From Pseudomonas sp. Z8(2022) (GTDB taxonomy: Bacteria; Pseudomonadota; Gammaproteobacteria; Pseudomonadales; Pseudomonadaceae), in NCBI RefSeq assembly GCF_025837155.1, contig NZ_CP107549.1, positions 2,976,001-3,040,000 on the forward strand: a DNA stretch of 64,000 nucleotides, given 5' to 3'. Positions within the stretch are counted from its first letter, which is position 1. Every line of letters begins with the position of its first letter. Under the pieces are notes generated by a model. It was given only the letters and a program-made list of their open reading frames with translations. It did no database searches and was not told where the DNA came from. Positions 8,541-18,413 of the stretch are shown here, in pieces. The position numbers and the translations under genes are program-made.

Positions 8541-9707
8541 TCAGGCCACCGCAGCCGTCACTGCCCTGGAACGCCAGGCAAAACCCAGCACCATCAGCAG
8601 CCCCAGCCCGGCCATCGCTGCACCGGCCAGCGAAATCGCCGGGTAGCCCAACCCCGCCTTGATCACCGCGCCGCCCAGCGCTGCGCCAATCGCGTTGCCG
8701 AGGTTGAACGCGCCGATATTCACCGCCGAGGCCAGGTTGGGTGCGGCCTTGGCCGCCTCCATCACGCGCATCTGCAGCGGCGGCACGATGGCGAAGCTGG
8801 CGATGCCCCAGATCAGGATGGCCACGGCTGCCGGCAGCGGCCAGCGCATCAGTACGGTGAAGGCCAGCAAGACAAGGATCAGCGCACTCAGCGAGAAGAT
8901 CAGGGTGCGGTCGACGGAGCGATCCGCCGCCTTGCCGCCCCACACATTGCCCAGCGTCAGCCCGATGCCGTACAGCACCAGCATGGCGGTGATGAAGGCG
9001 GTGGACGCCTGGGTCTCGCTGCTGAGGATCGGCGCGATATAGGTGAATACGGTGAACATCGCGCTGGAACCGATCACGGTCAGCGCCAGGGCCGCCAGCA
9101 CCGGGCCACGGCCCAGCACGCGGATTTCCGCCAGCACGCCGTCGCTTTTAGGCAGCGGCACGTTGGGTAGCGCGAACCACAGCGCGAGCATGGCCAATAC
9201 GCCCAGGCCGGTAATGCCCGCAAAAGCCGTACGCCAACCGAACACCTCACCGAACCAGGTCGCCAGCGGCACGCCACCGATGGTCGCCAATGTCAGGCCC
9301 ATGAACATCGCCGCCACCGCCCCGGCACGTTTGTCCGGCGCGACCACGCTGGCGGCGACGATGGAGCCGACACCGAAAAAGGCACCGTGATTCAGCGAGG
9401 TCACCACTCGCGCGATCAGCAGGCTGTAGTAGTCAGTGGCCAGCACCGACATCAGGTTGCCCAGGGTGAAGATGGCCATCAGCCCGATCAGCAGGTAGCG
9501 CCGGGGAATCCGGCCGGTAGTCAGGGTCATCAGTGGCGCGCCAAGCAGTACGCCTAGCGCATAGGCGCTGACCAGCAGACCGGCAGCCGGAATGGAAACA
9601 CCGAGATCGCTGGCGATGCCCGGCAGCATGCCCATGGGGGCAAACTCGGTGACGCCGATGCCGAAGGCACCGATGGCGAGTGCGACTAGGGGTGGATTGA
9701 TACGCAT
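8541..9707 (-). CDS. MFS transporter, DHA1-type drug/sugar efflux protein
   Basis: Inner-membrane proton-driven exporter of the major facilitator superfamily, 388 residues with twelve predicted helices. The N-terminus (GVTEFAPMGMLPGIASDLGVS) and the loop after helix 2 (GRIPRRYLL) are typical of the AraJ/YdhP-like drug:H+ antiporter-1 group. ATG at 9707 has AGGAG six bases upstream, which beats the longer frame start at 9782. It is divergent from a LysR regulator 94 bases away, the usual arrangement for a regulator controlling its neighbouring efflux gene. The exported compound is unknown. Confidence 0.88.
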   Translation of the reverse strand: MRINPPLVALAIGAFGIGVTEFAPMGMLPGIASDLGVSIPAAGLLVSAYALGVLLGAPLMTLTTGRIPRRYLLIGLMAIFTLGNLMSVLATDYYSLLIARVVTSLNHGAFFGVGSIVAASVVAPDKRAGAVAAMFMGLTLATIGGVPLATWFGEVFGWRTAFAGITGLGVLAMLALWFALPNVPLPKSDGVLAEIRVLGRGPVLAALALTVIGSSAMFTVFTYIAPILSSETQASTAFITAMLVLYGIGLTLGNVWGGKAADRSVDRTLIFSLSALILVLLAFTVLMRWPLPAAVAILIWGIASFAIVPPLQMRVMEAAKAAPNLASAVNIGAFNLGNAIGAALGGAVIKAGLGYPAISLAGAAMAGLGLLMVLGFAWRSRAVTAAVA

Positions 9708-9801
9708 GGAAGTCTCCTCATCTATGCCGCGAATGCTAGGATCCAAACGTCGATGGCGGTAGATGGCATTTCTGGCAAACACCTTTGCTTACGGAGCACA
9801 A

Positions 9802-10695
9802 ATGGACATAGGAGGTCGATCAGGTGACATGGCGGTGTTCGCCACCGTTGCGGAGCAAGGCAGTCTCTCGGCCGCTGCACGTGCGCTGGGGCTGACACCC
9901 TCGGCAGTCAGCCGGATCATCGCGCGCACCGAGCAGCGCCTTGGTACGCGCCTGCTACTGCGCACCACCCGCGCGATCACCTTCACCGCCGAGGGCGAGG
10001 CGTACCTGCGTGGCGCGCGGCGCATCCTTGCCGATATGGCGGAGGTCGAAGAAGCCATCGCCGATCAGGGCGTGCCACGGGGCCGCTTGCGCGTGAGTGC
10101 TGCGCTCGGCCATGGGCGGATGTCCATGGTGCCGCTGCTGGCGGCCTTCAGCGCGCGCTACCCGAACATCACCGTCGACCTCAGCCTGGGCGACGAAGTG
10201 GTCGACATTCTCGGCGGCCAGGCCGACGTGGCCGTGCGCTTCGGCCATCTGCCGGACAGCCCGTTGACCGCCCGCAAGATCGGCGAAACCGGCCAGGTGG
10301 TGGTGGCCTCCCCCGATTACCTGCAACGCCATGGCACGCCGCAGCAGCCGGAAGACCTGCTGCAGCACAACTGCCTGCGCTTCAACTTCCGCCGTGCCGA
10401 GCCCAACTGGCCATTCATCCGCGATGGCCAGGCGTTCTCGCTCAAGGTCTGCGGCAATATCGAATGCAGCAGTGGCGAGGCGCTGGCGCAGTTCGCCCGT
10501 GTCGGCGCCGGTATCGCACGCATCGGCGAGTTCACCGTAGCCGAGGACATCCAGCGCGGCGATCTGGTGCCGCTGCTGCAAGCCTTCAACCCCGGCGACA
10601 GGGAACCGATTCATGCGGTGTTCGTCGGCGGCTCGGCGATGCCGGCACGGGTGCGGGTGTTCGTGGATTTCCTGATCGAGCATCACCGGATGTGA
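9802..10695 (+). CDS. LysR-family transcriptional regulator, divergent from the MFS exporter
   Basis: 297-residue LysR-type regulator. The N-terminal winged helix-turn-helix (about residues 8-66) includes GSLSAAARALGLTPSAVSR, and the remainder is a periplasmic-binding-protein-like effector domain beginning near GRLRVSAALGHGR. GGAG at 9793-9796 lies five bases before ATG 9802, so the longer frame from 9763 is not used. Divergent placement implies it regulates the MFS gene at 8541-9707 and itself from the shared 94-bp region. The effector is unknown. Confidence 0.88.
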   Translation: MDIGGRSGDMAVFATVAEQGSLSAAARALGLTPSAVSRIIARTEQRLGTRLLLRTTRAITFTAEGEAYLRGARRILADMAEVEEAIADQGVPRGRLRVSAALGHGRMSMVPLLAAFSARYPNITVDLSLGDEVVDILGGQADVAVRFGHLPDSPLTARKIGETGQVVVASPDYLQRHGTPQQPEDLLQHNCLRFNFRRAEPNWPFIRDGQAFSLKVCGNIECSSGEALAQFARVGAGIARIGEFTVAEDIQRGDLVPLLQAFNPGDREPIHAVFVGGSAMPARVRVFVDFLIEHHRM

Positions 10696-10782
10696 GCGGA
10701 TCAGGAAGTCGGTACTGGACGTTTGTATTCAGCCCAATCCTGATCGCCAAGCTCCCGCGCAGGAACATGGAGTAATTGCCAA

Positions 10783-10917
10783 TCACACACTGCGCTGCTG
10801 CACCGACATCGCCAGCAACTTGCCGTGCAATTCATGCAACGCCCGCTGCTCGTCAGCGGTCAATCGTAGCGTCCACACCAAGGAGGAACTGCATGCCAGG
10901 CACTCAGTATCGGCCAT
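10783..10917 (-). pseudogene. Possible C-terminal remnant of a MarR-type regulator
   Basis: On the minus strand a 44-codon frame ends with LTADEQRALHELHGKLLAMS followed by a short tail and stop. The LTxxEQRALHELLGKLL pattern resembles the last helix of MarR-family regulators, but no DNA-binding domain precedes it and the frame runs into the start of the divergent EamA gene. It may be a decayed regulator of that transporter, or chance; the call rests on pattern only. Confidence 0.25.
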
Positions 10918-11795
10918 TCATGGCCGTTTCGCTGCTGTTCACCATAGGTACGCTGATGGGGCTGACCAGCAACCTGGTCAAGCTGGCCAGCAGCAGCGGA
11001 TGGCAGCCGATGGCCTTTTTGCTGTGGAGCCTTCTCGGTGGTGGTCTGCTGCTGTTGCTGTTCGCCTGGCTGCGAGGGGAACGACCCGGCATGAGCCTGC
11101 CTCAGCAACGCTACTACCTGGCCTCCGGCTTGCTCAGTATCGCGGTACCCAACGCCCTGCTGTTCAGCTCCATCGGCCATGTCGGAGCCGGCTTCGCCTC
11201 GATGTGCCTGGCCTTCCCGCCACTGATCACCTACCTGCTGGCCCTGGCCCTGCGCATGGAGGGACTCAGCCGCATCCGCCTACTGGGCATCTGCATCGGT
11301 CTGGCCGGCAGCCTGCTGCTTGCCCTGGGCAAGCTCAACAGCGGCGACAGCCCGACGCTGTGGGTGCTGGGCGCGCTGAGCGTGCCGGTGTTCCTGGCAC
11401 TGGGCAATGTCTACCGTGCCCGCTACTGGCCGAGCGGCGCCAGCCCGCTGTCACTGGCTCCCGGGATGTTGCTGGGCGGCGTTCTGTTGCTGGTGCCTAC
11501 CGCCTTGCTCGGCGTCGACTTCGCGCCGCATCTGGGCAGCACCATGGCGGTTGGCCTGCTGGCAGCGCAGATGCTGTTGTTCGCTGGGGTCTATGCGCTG
11601 TTCTTCATATTGCAGAACCTGGCCGGTACCGTGTTTCTCAGCCAGATCGGCTCGGTGGCGGCGATCATCGGTGCAGCCATCGCCATCGGTCTGCTCGGTG
11701 AACAGGGCAGCCTGAGCATGCTGCTGGCTGCCCTGTGTATCGTCGGCGGGGTGCTGCTGGTGGCCTGGCGCGGAGCGAAAGACGCGCAGGCCTAG
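10893..11795 (+). CDS. EamA/DMT-superfamily transporter
   Basis: 300-residue inner-membrane protein with about ten hydrophobic helices arranged as two EamA repeats, the drug/metabolite transporter fold used for exporting amino acids, purines or other metabolites. AAGGAGGAA at 10880-10888 lies just before ATG 10893, so the upstream in-frame ATG at 10776 is rejected. Typical features include FPPLITYLLALALRMEGLSRIR in the first half and IGAAIAIGLLGEQ near the end of the second. It is a lone gene between a LysR regulator and a convergent chemoreceptor. The substrate cannot be inferred. Confidence 0.85.
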   Translation: MPGTQYRPFMAVSLLFTIGTLMGLTSNLVKLASSSGWQPMAFLLWSLLGGGLLLLLFAWLRGERPGMSLPQQRYYLASGLLSIAVPNALLFSSIGHVGAGFASMCLAFPPLITYLLALALRMEGLSRIRLLGICIGLAGSLLLALGKLNSGDSPTLWVLGALSVPVFLALGNVYRARYWPSGASPLSLAPGMLLGGVLLLVPTALLGVDFAPHLGSTMAVGLLAAQMLLFAGVYALFFILQNLAGTVFLSQIGSVAAIIGAAIAIGLLGEQGSLSMLLAALCIVGGVLLVAWRGAKDAQA

Positions 11796-11798
11796 CAG

Positions 11799-13484
11799 TC
11801 AGATCTGGAACTGCCCGACCAGGCGCTGCAGGCGCTCGCCGAGACCATTCAGGTCGCGCGCGGTCTGCGCGCCCTCGACGGCGTCGTTGGCCACGCCATC
11901 CACGGCCACGGCGATCTGGTGCACGCTGCGGTTGATCTCCTCAGCCACCGCGGTCTGCTCCTCGGCAGCGCTGGCGATCTGCGCGTTCATCGAGTTGATG
12001 GTGCCGATCAACTGGGCGATGGCATCCAGCGAAGCGCCGGCGCGGTTGGCCTGTTCGCGGGTGCTTTCGCCCATCTGGCTGGCGCGCTGCATGGTACCCA
12101 CCACCTCGCCGGTGGTGGCCTGCAGGCGGTCGATCATGCTCTGGATCTCGCCGGTGCTCTGCTGGGTACGGCTGGCCAGCGCGCGCACCTCGTCGGCGAC
12201 CACTGCGAATCCGCGACCGGCCTCGCCGGCACGGGCCGCCTCGATGGCGGCGTTGAGCGCCAGCAGGTTGGTCTGCTCGGCGATGGCACGGATTACGTCA
12301 AGTACGCTGACGATGCCCTGCACGTCCTGACGCAGGGTCTCCAGCGACTCGCTGCTGCTGCGCACCTCGCCCACCAGGTGGTGAATGGCCTGCACGCTCT
12401 GGTCCACCTCGCGCTTGGCCGACTGGCCCTCGACGTCGGTATCGCGCGCCGCCTCGGCCGCGCGCTGGGCGCTCTGCGCCACTTCATGGGCGGCGGCGGA
12501 CATCTCGTTGATCGCGGTCGCGACCTGGTCGGTCTCGTGGCGCTGCTGCTCCATGGCCTTCTCGGAGCGATGGGCCTGGCTGGCCACCGAGCCGACAAGC
12601 TCGGACAGACTGCCGGTGGTTCCGGCCACCTGCTGCACCAGCAGGTGGATCTTCTCGACGAAGCGGTTGAACGAGGCGGACAGCTCGCCGAGTTCGTCAC
12701 TGCTGGTGATCGGCAGGCGATGGGTCAGGTTGCCGTCGCCGGCGGCCATGTCGTCGAGGTTGGCCTTGATCAGCTGAACCGGACGGGTGATGGAGGCTGC
12801 CACCGGCAGCGCCAGCAGGCCCAGCACCACCAGCAAGCCGACTGCCGAGCCGATCATCACCATCAGCAGCTGGTCGACGGTACGCTGGAACTCCTCGCGG
12901 GCCAGCTGTACGTCGCGCTCGACGCCGTCGAGGTTGACCGCGGTGCCGAACACCAGGTCCCACTTCGGCAGGTACTTGGAGTAACCGACCTTCGGTACCA
13001 GCACCTTGCTGTCGCCGAGCACGAAGCTGTAGTCGGTGTAGTGGGTGTTCTCCACCCCCGCGCGCACCAGTTCACGAATGGCATGGAGGCCGCTGGGGTC
13101 GCGGTAGCTGCTGAAGTCCTCGCCGATGCGATCGTCGGTGTTGCCCTGCAGTACCCGGCGGATATTGGTGTCATACCCCCAGAAATAACCATCGACGCCG
13201 TAGGACAGGCGCTTGAGCACCTGCACTGCCTGCTCGCGCGCGGCCATGTCGCCTTCGGCGGAGGCTTGATACAACGGGGCGATGGCATTCATCGCGAGTT
13301 CCACATACTGCTTGATCTCGGTCTTGCGATCCTGCACCAGCTTGGCGCGGGTCTGCGCCTCCTGCTGGTCGGCGAGGTCGTCGAGCACCACCAGGGCGAT
13401 GCTGGAGAGAATGAGAGTAAGCAGGCAGATCGGGCCGAGTGCCAGAAGCAGTACTTTGGAACGCAGACGCAGTCGGGCGAGCAT
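11799..13484 (-). CDS. Methyl-accepting chemotaxis protein with single Cache domain
   Basis: Inner-membrane chemoreceptor, 561 residues. Order: TM1 (about 10-34), periplasmic single-Cache sensor (about 37-200, with the characteristic [11 protein letters not shown] and later [12 protein letters not shown]), TM2 (about 206-228), HAMP (about 229-283) and the cytoplasmic signalling domain with the CheA/CheW-binding hairpin tip ([19 protein letters not shown]). sCache_2 receptors often sense small organic acids or their derivatives, but the ligand is not predictable here. ATG 13484 places a short basic tail before TM1, as expected; the frame extends to 13568 without a better start. It ends 3 bases from the convergent EamA gene. 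Confidence 0.92.
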   Translation of the reverse strand: MLARLRLRSKVLLLALGPICLLTLILSSIALVVLDDLADQQEAQTRAKLVQDRKTEIKQYVELAMNAIAPLYQASAEGDMAAREQAVQVLKRLSYGVDGYFWGYDTNIRRVLQGNTDDRIGEDFSSYRDPSGLHAIRELVRAGVENTHYTDYSFVLGDSKVLVPKVGYSKYLPKWDLVFGTAVNLDGVERDVQLAREEFQRTVDQLLMVMIGSAVGLLVVLGLLALPVAASITRPVQLIKANLDDMAAGDGNLTHRLPITSSDELGELSASFNRFVEKIHLLVQQVAGTTGSLSELVGSVASQAHRSEKAMEQQRHETDQVATAINEMSAAAHEVAQSAQRAAEAARDTDVEGQSAKREVDQSVQAIHHLVGEVRSSSESLETLRQDVQGIVSVLDVIRAIAEQTNLLALNAAIEAARAGEAGRGFAVVADEVRALASRTQQSTGEIQSMIDRLQATTGEVVGTMQRASQMGESTREQANRAGASLDAIAQLIGTINSMNAQIASAAEEQTAVAEEINRSVHQIAVAVDGVANDAVEGAQTARDLNGLGERLQRLVGQFQI

Positions 13485-13610
13485 GGTCGCGACACCTTGT
13501 GACGTTGTTGGAGTTAGGGGGATGGCATATTGCCCACATCCTGACGTCAAAAAAATAGCGAAATGCAAAAACTGGTCGGACCAGCTGGAAATTGCCGACG
13601 AACAATCAAC

Positions 13611-13632
13611 AAAAAACCCGCCGTAGCGGGTT
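13611..13632 (-). terminator. Intrinsic terminator after fadD1
   Basis: Read on the minus strand, AACCCGC-TACG-GCGGGTT is followed by a T-run (plus-strand A-run at 13611-13616). It lies 20 bases beyond the fadD1 stop codon. Confidence 0.85.
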
Positions 13633-13651
13633 CTCTGGTTTCAGCAGGCGG

Positions 13652-15340
13652 TCACTTCTTGCCCAGCTTCTTCAGTTCTTCGTCACGCAGCTCGCGGCGC
13701 AGGATCTTGCCGACGTTGGTGGTCGGCAGTACGTCGCGGAACTCTACAGCCTTGGGCACCTTGTAGCCGGTGACATTGGCGCGCATGTGCTCGACCACCT
13801 GCTCCTTGGTCAGGCTCTCGCCCGGCTTGACCACGACGAAGACCTTGATCGCCTCACCGGATTTTTCGTCCGGCACACCAATGGCCGCGCACTGCAGCAC
13901 GCCCGGCAGGGTCGCCAGCACGTCTTCCAGTTCGTTCGGATAGACATTGAAGCCGGACACCAGAATCATGTCCTTCTTGCGGTCGACGATACGCAGGTAA
14001 CCGTCTTCCTGAATAAGGCCGATGTCACCGGTCTTCAGCCAGCCTTCAGCATTGAGGATTTCATCGGTGGCTTCCTGGCGCTGCCAGTAGCCCTTCATCA
14101 CTTGCGGGCCCTTGATGCACAGCTCGCCGATCTCACCGATAGGCAGTTCCTGGCCGTCATCACTGATGATCTTGGCCTGAGTCGAGGGCAGCGGAATGCC
14201 GATGGTGCCGAGCTGGATGGCGCTGAACGGGTTGACCGTGGCCACCGGGCTGGTCTCGGTCATGCCGAAGCCTTCGCAGATGGCGCAGCCGGTGACTTCC
14301 TTCCAGCGCTCGGCCGTGGCCAGCTGCAGCGCCATACCGCCGGAGACGGTGAGTTTCAGGCTGGAGAAGTCCAGCTTGCGGAAGTCCTCATTGTTGCACA
14401 GGGCGACGAACAGGGTGTTGAGGCCGACGAAGCCGGTGAAGCGATACTTGGTCAGATCCTTGACCACCGACGGCAGGTCGCGCGGGTTGGTGATCAGGAT
14501 GTTGTGGCCACCGATCAGCATCATCGCCATGCAGTGAAAGGTGAAGGCGTAGATGTGGTACAGCGGCAGCGGCGCGATCAGGACTTCGCAGCCCTCCTCG
14601 AGGTTGGCACCCATCAGCTCCTTGACCTGCAGCATGTTGGCGACCAGGTTGCGATGGGTGAGCATGGCACCCTTGGCCACGCCGGTGGTGCCGCCAGTGT
14701 ACTGCAGCACGGCGACATCGGAGTTGTTCGGGTTGGCCTCGCTGAAGCTCTGGCCGCGACCCTGCGCCAGGGCGTCATTGAGCTTGATGGCCTGCGGCAG
14801 GTTGTAGGCCGGAACCATCTTCTTCACGTGCTTGATCACGGCATTGACCAGCAGGCGCTTGAAGGTGGGCAGCATGTCGCCAACTTCGGTGACGATCACG
14901 GTCTTGACGCCGGTCTTAGGCACCACCTGTTCGGCCAGGTGGGCCATGTTGGCCAGGCAGATCAGCGCCTTGGCGCCGGAGTCATTGAACTGGTGTTCCA
15001 TCTCCCGCGCGGTGTACAGCGGGTTGGTGTTGACCACCACCAGGCCGGCGCGCATGGCACCGAAGACCACGACCGGATATTGCAGGACGTTGGGCAACTG
15101 CACGGCGATGCGATCGCCGGGCTTGAGATCGGTGTGTTTCTGCAGGTAGGCGGCAAAATCACCGGAGAGCTTGTAGACCTCGCCATAGGTGAGCGTCTTG
15201 CCCAGGTTGCTGAAAGCAGGCTTGTCGGCGAAACGTTGGCAGGACTCCTTCAGCACCGCGAGGATATTCGGGTACTGATCGGGATTGATTTCGGCAGCAA
15301 CGCCAACGGGATATTTGTCCTTCCAGAAGTTTTCGGTCAT
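13652..15340 (-). CDS. fadD1: Long-chain fatty-acid--CoA ligase FadD1
   Basis: Activates long-chain fatty acids to acyl-CoA with ATP, the entry step of beta-oxidation, at the inner face of the membrane. 562 residues, the usual length for Pseudomonas FadD. The AMP-binding P-loop is YTGGTTGVAKG (residues 214-224); GFGMTETSP, the adenylation motif GWLKTGDIG, and the C-terminal GKILRREL with its catalytic lysine are all present. ATG 15340 has AGGAG nine bases upstream. It lies downstream of the paralogue at 15731-17419 in the same orientation; the order and the hydrolase/phaJ1 neighbours match the fadD1-fadD2 locus of P. aeruginosa as I recall it. Confidence 0.93.
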   Translation of the reverse strand: MTENFWKDKYPVGVAAEINPDQYPNILAVLKESCQRFADKPAFSNLGKTLTYGEVYKLSGDFAAYLQKHTDLKPGDRIAVQLPNVLQYPVVVFGAMRAGLVVVNTNPLYTAREMEHQFNDSGAKALICLANMAHLAEQVVPKTGVKTVIVTEVGDMLPTFKRLLVNAVIKHVKKMVPAYNLPQAIKLNDALAQGRGQSFSEANPNNSDVAVLQYTGGTTGVAKGAMLTHRNLVANMLQVKELMGANLEEGCEVLIAPLPLYHIYAFTFHCMAMMLIGGHNILITNPRDLPSVVKDLTKYRFTGFVGLNTLFVALCNNEDFRKLDFSSLKLTVSGGMALQLATAERWKEVTGCAICEGFGMTETSPVATVNPFSAIQLGTIGIPLPSTQAKIISDDGQELPIGEIGELCIKGPQVMKGYWQRQEATDEILNAEGWLKTGDIGLIQEDGYLRIVDRKKDMILVSGFNVYPNELEDVLATLPGVLQCAAIGVPDEKSGEAIKVFVVVKPGESLTKEQVVEHMRANVTGYKVPKAVEFRDVLPTTNVGKILRRELRDEELKKLGKK

Positions 15341-15730
15341 GGAAGCCCACTCCTAAGCAACAGCTGATCTTCACCGCGCCAAGGCGGTTGTTTGTTTTGT
15401 GTTTAGCTCGCTTTACCGCTGGCCCAGGGCCCGGAAGCGCGCCGAGAGTAGCAGCTTTGCCAAAGGCTAACCAGCACCAAACATGGCCGTAACAGTCGAA
15501 AAAGTGACCACAAAACACAGAAAAGTCACGAACGTGCTTTCCCGGCGAAGCCCCGGATAATGCCTCTAGCTCGCATATTGCAGCGTCTGCAGCCTAGCGC
15601 GTACGCGTGATCCACGCAGTGCAGTGGTGCATGAAACAGGCACCGGCGGTTACGAAATCACAACAATTGGGCTGCCGATGGCAGCGGGGACGGGAAAGCC
15701 CCTCCCCGGCAGCGGGAAGGGGCTTTGGAG
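15341..15730. other. 390-bp spacer between fadD2 and fadD1
   Basis: No plausible gene. It holds a stem-loop after fadD2 (15695-15726) and otherwise AT-poor leader sequence before fadD1. The length suggests fadD1 has its own promoter; I could not pick out a convincing PsrA-type operator. Confidence 0.6.
15695..15726 (-). terminator. Stem-loop after fadD2
   Basis: AAAGCCCCT (15695-15703) pairs with AGGGGCTTT (15718-15726), a 9-bp stem starting 5 bases after the fadD2 stop codon. The following T-run is short, so termination may be partial, letting some transcripts reach fadD1. Confidence 0.55.
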
Positions 15731-17419
15731 TCAGGCGATGTCGCGCAGTTCGCGACGCAGGATCTTGCCGACCGGGGTCATGGGCAGCGAATCCCTGAAG
15801 ACGATGTGCTTGGGTACCTTGTAGCCGGTGAAGTTTTCCTTGCAGTAGGCCTTCAGCTCTTCCACGGTCACGCCGCCATCACGCGGCACCACGAACAGCT
15901 TGACCACTTCCCCGGACTTTTCGTCCGGCACGCCGATGGCCGCGCAACTGGCGACCTTCGGATGAGCCATGACCACGTCTTCGATCTCGTTGGGGTACAC
16001 GTTAAAGCCCGAGACGATGATCATGTCCTTCTTGCGGTCGACGATACGCACGAAACCGTCCGGGTCGATCACGGCAATGTCGCCGGTCTTGAACCAGCCT
16101 TCGGCGTCGAGCACTTCGGCAGTGGCTTCCTCGCGCTGCCAGTAGCCCTTCATCACCTGCGGCCCCTTGATGCACAGCTCGCCCCGTTCGCCGGTCGGCA
16201 ACTCGTTACCGTCATCATCGATCACCTTGAACGCGGTGCCCGGCACAGGAATGCCAACCGTGCCCAGGCGCGCCTTGTCGCCGTAGGGGTTGGTACTGGC
16301 CACCGGCGAGGTCTCGGTCAGGCCGTAACCTTCCACCACGGTGCAGCCGGTCACTTCTTGCCAGCGTTCGGCGGTCGCCTTGACCAGCGCGGTACCGCCG
16401 GAGTTGGTGACCTTGAGGTGGGAAAAATCGAGGTTCTTGAAGTCCGGATGATCCATCAGCGCGACGAACAGGGTGTTCAGGCCCAGCAGCGCGGAGAACT
16501 TCCACTTACCCAGCTCCTTGACGAAGCCCGGGATATCGCGCGGGTTGGTGATCAGCACGTTGTGGTTGCCGTTGACCATCATGCACATGCAGTTCGCGGT
16601 GAAGGCATAGATGTGGTACAGCGGCAGCGGCGCGATCATGATCTCCTGGCCCTGCTTCATCAGCGGCGTGCCGTCCGGGCCGAGCTGCGACAGGCAGGCG
16701 TCTACCTGCAGCATGTTGGCCACCAGGTTACCGTGAGTGAGCATCGCGCCCTTGGCCACGCCGGTGGTGCCGCCGGTGTACTGCAGCACGGCGATATCGT
16801 CGTGACCGACCTTGACCGGTGCCAGCGCCTGACCCTGACCCTGCTTGAGCACCTGTTTGAACGGGATGGCCTGCGGCAGATGGTAGTCGGGCACCATCTT
16901 CTTGACCTTTTTCACCACGGTGTTGACCAGCCAGGCCTTGAGGCCCGGCAGCAGGTCACCCATCTTCGCTTCGATCAGGTATTCGATCTCGGTATCCGGC
17001 AGCACTTCCTGCACCAGCTTGCCGAACATGTTCAGGTACACCAACGCCCGCACACCGGCATCCTTGAACTGATGACGCATCTCGCGGGCGGTATACAGTG
17101 GGTTGGTATTGACCACGATCAGCCCGGCACGCATGGCACCGAACACCGCGATCGGATACTGCAGCACGTTGGGCATCTGCACCGCGATGCGGTCGCCCGG
17201 CTTGAGGTCGGTATGTTTCTGCAGGTAGGCAGCAAAGGCTGCGGAGAGACGATCCAGCTCAGCATAGGTCAGCGTGACACCAAGGTTGCTGAAGGCCGGG
17301 CGGTCGGCGAAGCGCTTGCACGAGCGCTCGAACACTTCGATCACCGACTTGTAGCTGGACAAGTCGATGTCGTTGGGCACGCCAGGGGCGCGTTTGTCGT
17401 TCCAGAAATCAGGTTGCAT
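15731..17419 (-). CDS. fadD2: Long-chain fatty-acid--CoA ligase FadD2
   Basis: Second acyl-CoA synthetase, 562 residues, clearly paralogous to FadD1 over its whole length. It has the YTGGTTGVAKGAMLTH ATP-binding loop, GYGLTETSP, GWFKTGDIAV and the C-terminal GKILRREL lysine motif. ATG 17419 is preceded by AAGGGGATAACAACA, a good ribosome binding site. In P. aeruginosa the two enzymes differ in chain-length preference and expression; which fatty acids this one prefers cannot be read from sequence. It is divergent from the binding protein-hydrolase-phaJ1 genes, with a shared 200-bp promoter region. Confidence 0.93.
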   Translation of the reverse strand: MQPDFWNDKRAPGVPNDIDLSSYKSVIEVFERSCKRFADRPAFSNLGVTLTYAELDRLSAAFAAYLQKHTDLKPGDRIAVQMPNVLQYPIAVFGAMRAGLIVVNTNPLYTAREMRHQFKDAGVRALVYLNMFGKLVQEVLPDTEIEYLIEAKMGDLLPGLKAWLVNTVVKKVKKMVPDYHLPQAIPFKQVLKQGQGQALAPVKVGHDDIAVLQYTGGTTGVAKGAMLTHGNLVANMLQVDACLSQLGPDGTPLMKQGQEIMIAPLPLYHIYAFTANCMCMMVNGNHNVLITNPRDIPGFVKELGKWKFSALLGLNTLFVALMDHPDFKNLDFSHLKVTNSGGTALVKATAERWQEVTGCTVVEGYGLTETSPVASTNPYGDKARLGTVGIPVPGTAFKVIDDDGNELPTGERGELCIKGPQVMKGYWQREEATAEVLDAEGWFKTGDIAVIDPDGFVRIVDRKKDMIIVSGFNVYPNEIEDVVMAHPKVASCAAIGVPDEKSGEVVKLFVVPRDGGVTVEELKAYCKENFTGYKVPKHIVFRDSLPMTPVGKILRRELRDIA

Positions 17420-17620
17420 TGTTGTTATCCCCTTGACCTGAATATGCGATCCGGAAGCCTGAGAGTGCCACCGGGGCTGGGCCGGAACTTATCAGCTCGA
17501 CAACGCCAGGCAAATACCCGAGGGCGGTCGATAGACCGCATGAATCTTTACCATGCTTTTCCACCGATTCGGCGGTATCTGGGCTATAAGATAGCCTCAG
17601 CCAATCAGGAAGGCCCCGCC

Positions 17621-18346
17621 ATGCCCCGCATGCTGCTCGCTGCGCTACTCGCCTTGCTCGCCTCGCCGCTAGCCGCCGAGCCGCGCCTGGCTTCGGTGGA
17701 GTACCCGCCCTACAGCACCAGCGACCTCCCTGACGGCGGGGCCCTGGTCGAACTGACCCGGCGTGCCTTCGCCACCCAGGGCTACCAGCCACAGATCGAC
17801 TTCAAGCCCTGGGCGCGGGTGCGCGCGGAGCTCGGCAGCGGTGATTTCCAGGGTGCCCTGGCGCTATGGCCAAAGGAAATAGAGGAAGAAGGCCTGATCG
17901 CCTCGCAGCCGCTGTTCTACAGCCGCCTCGGCGTGTTCGTACGCACTGACGCCCCACAACCGTTCCACAGCGTGGCCGACCTGCGTGGGCGGCGGATCGG
18001 CGCCGTGCGCGGCTACGGTTACCCTGACCACGTGCGCCAGGCAGGTCTGGATCTGGAGGAGGCGGTCAGTGACATCAACAACCTGCGCAAGCTGGCCGCC
18101 GGGCGCTTCGACATGGTGCTGGTGGAGCAGCAGGTCGGCGAGTACCTGGTGACCCGTGACGAACACTTGCGCGGCCGCCTGCAGTGGCAGGAGCCGGAGC
18201 TGGCAACCATCCCGCTGATGGTCGGCTTCGTTGCGCCACGCCCGGGCGAGCCGGACTGGGCTGCGGTATTCGAACGCGGCCTGCGCGAACTGCAGGACAG
18301 CGGCGAGCTCCGGCGCATCCTCGAGCGCCACGCCAGTTGGCGTTAA
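17621..18346 (+). CDS. Periplasmic solute-binding protein, SBP_bac_3 family (orphan)
   Basis: 241-residue secreted protein of the amino-acid-type (family 3) substrate-binding fold. An N-terminal signal peptide (MPRMLLAALLALLASPLAAEP, cleavage after AAA-type residues near 20) is followed by VEYPPYSTSDLPDGGALVELTRRAF, the start typical of these proteins, and the DLRGRRIGAVRGYGY hinge motif. AGGAAGG precedes ATG 17621. No ABC permease or ATPase is nearby, so it may act as an uptake accessory for a distant transporter or as a sensory ligand-binding protein. The hydrolase starts 67 bases downstream, so cotranscription is likely. Confidence 0.85.
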   Translation: MPRMLLAALLALLASPLAAEPRLASVEYPPYSTSDLPDGGALVELTRRAFATQGYQPQIDFKPWARVRAELGSGDFQGALALWPKEIEEEGLIASQPLFYSRLGVFVRTDAPQPFHSVADLRGRRIGAVRGYGYPDHVRQAGLDLEEAVSDINNLRKLAAGRFDMVLVEQQVGEYLVTRDEHLRGRLQWQEPELATIPLMVGFVAPRPGEPDWAAVFERGLRELQDSGELRRILERHASWR

Positions 18347-18413
18347 CGGCCCTTTGCCTGGCTCCATCGGCCATGCACAATGCCGCGACTCCATCCGGGT
18401 ACGAAGGATCGCC

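Noticed and set aside
13592..15367. 591-codon frame on the plus strand opposite fadD1
   Set aside because: Antisense shadow rich in His, Gln and Asp; the minus strand encodes a complete acyl-CoA ligase.
15725..18346. 873-codon frame running antisense through fadD2 into the binding-protein gene
   Set aside because: Only the last 241 codons, from ATG 17621 with a signal peptide, are real; the rest is a fadD2 shadow.
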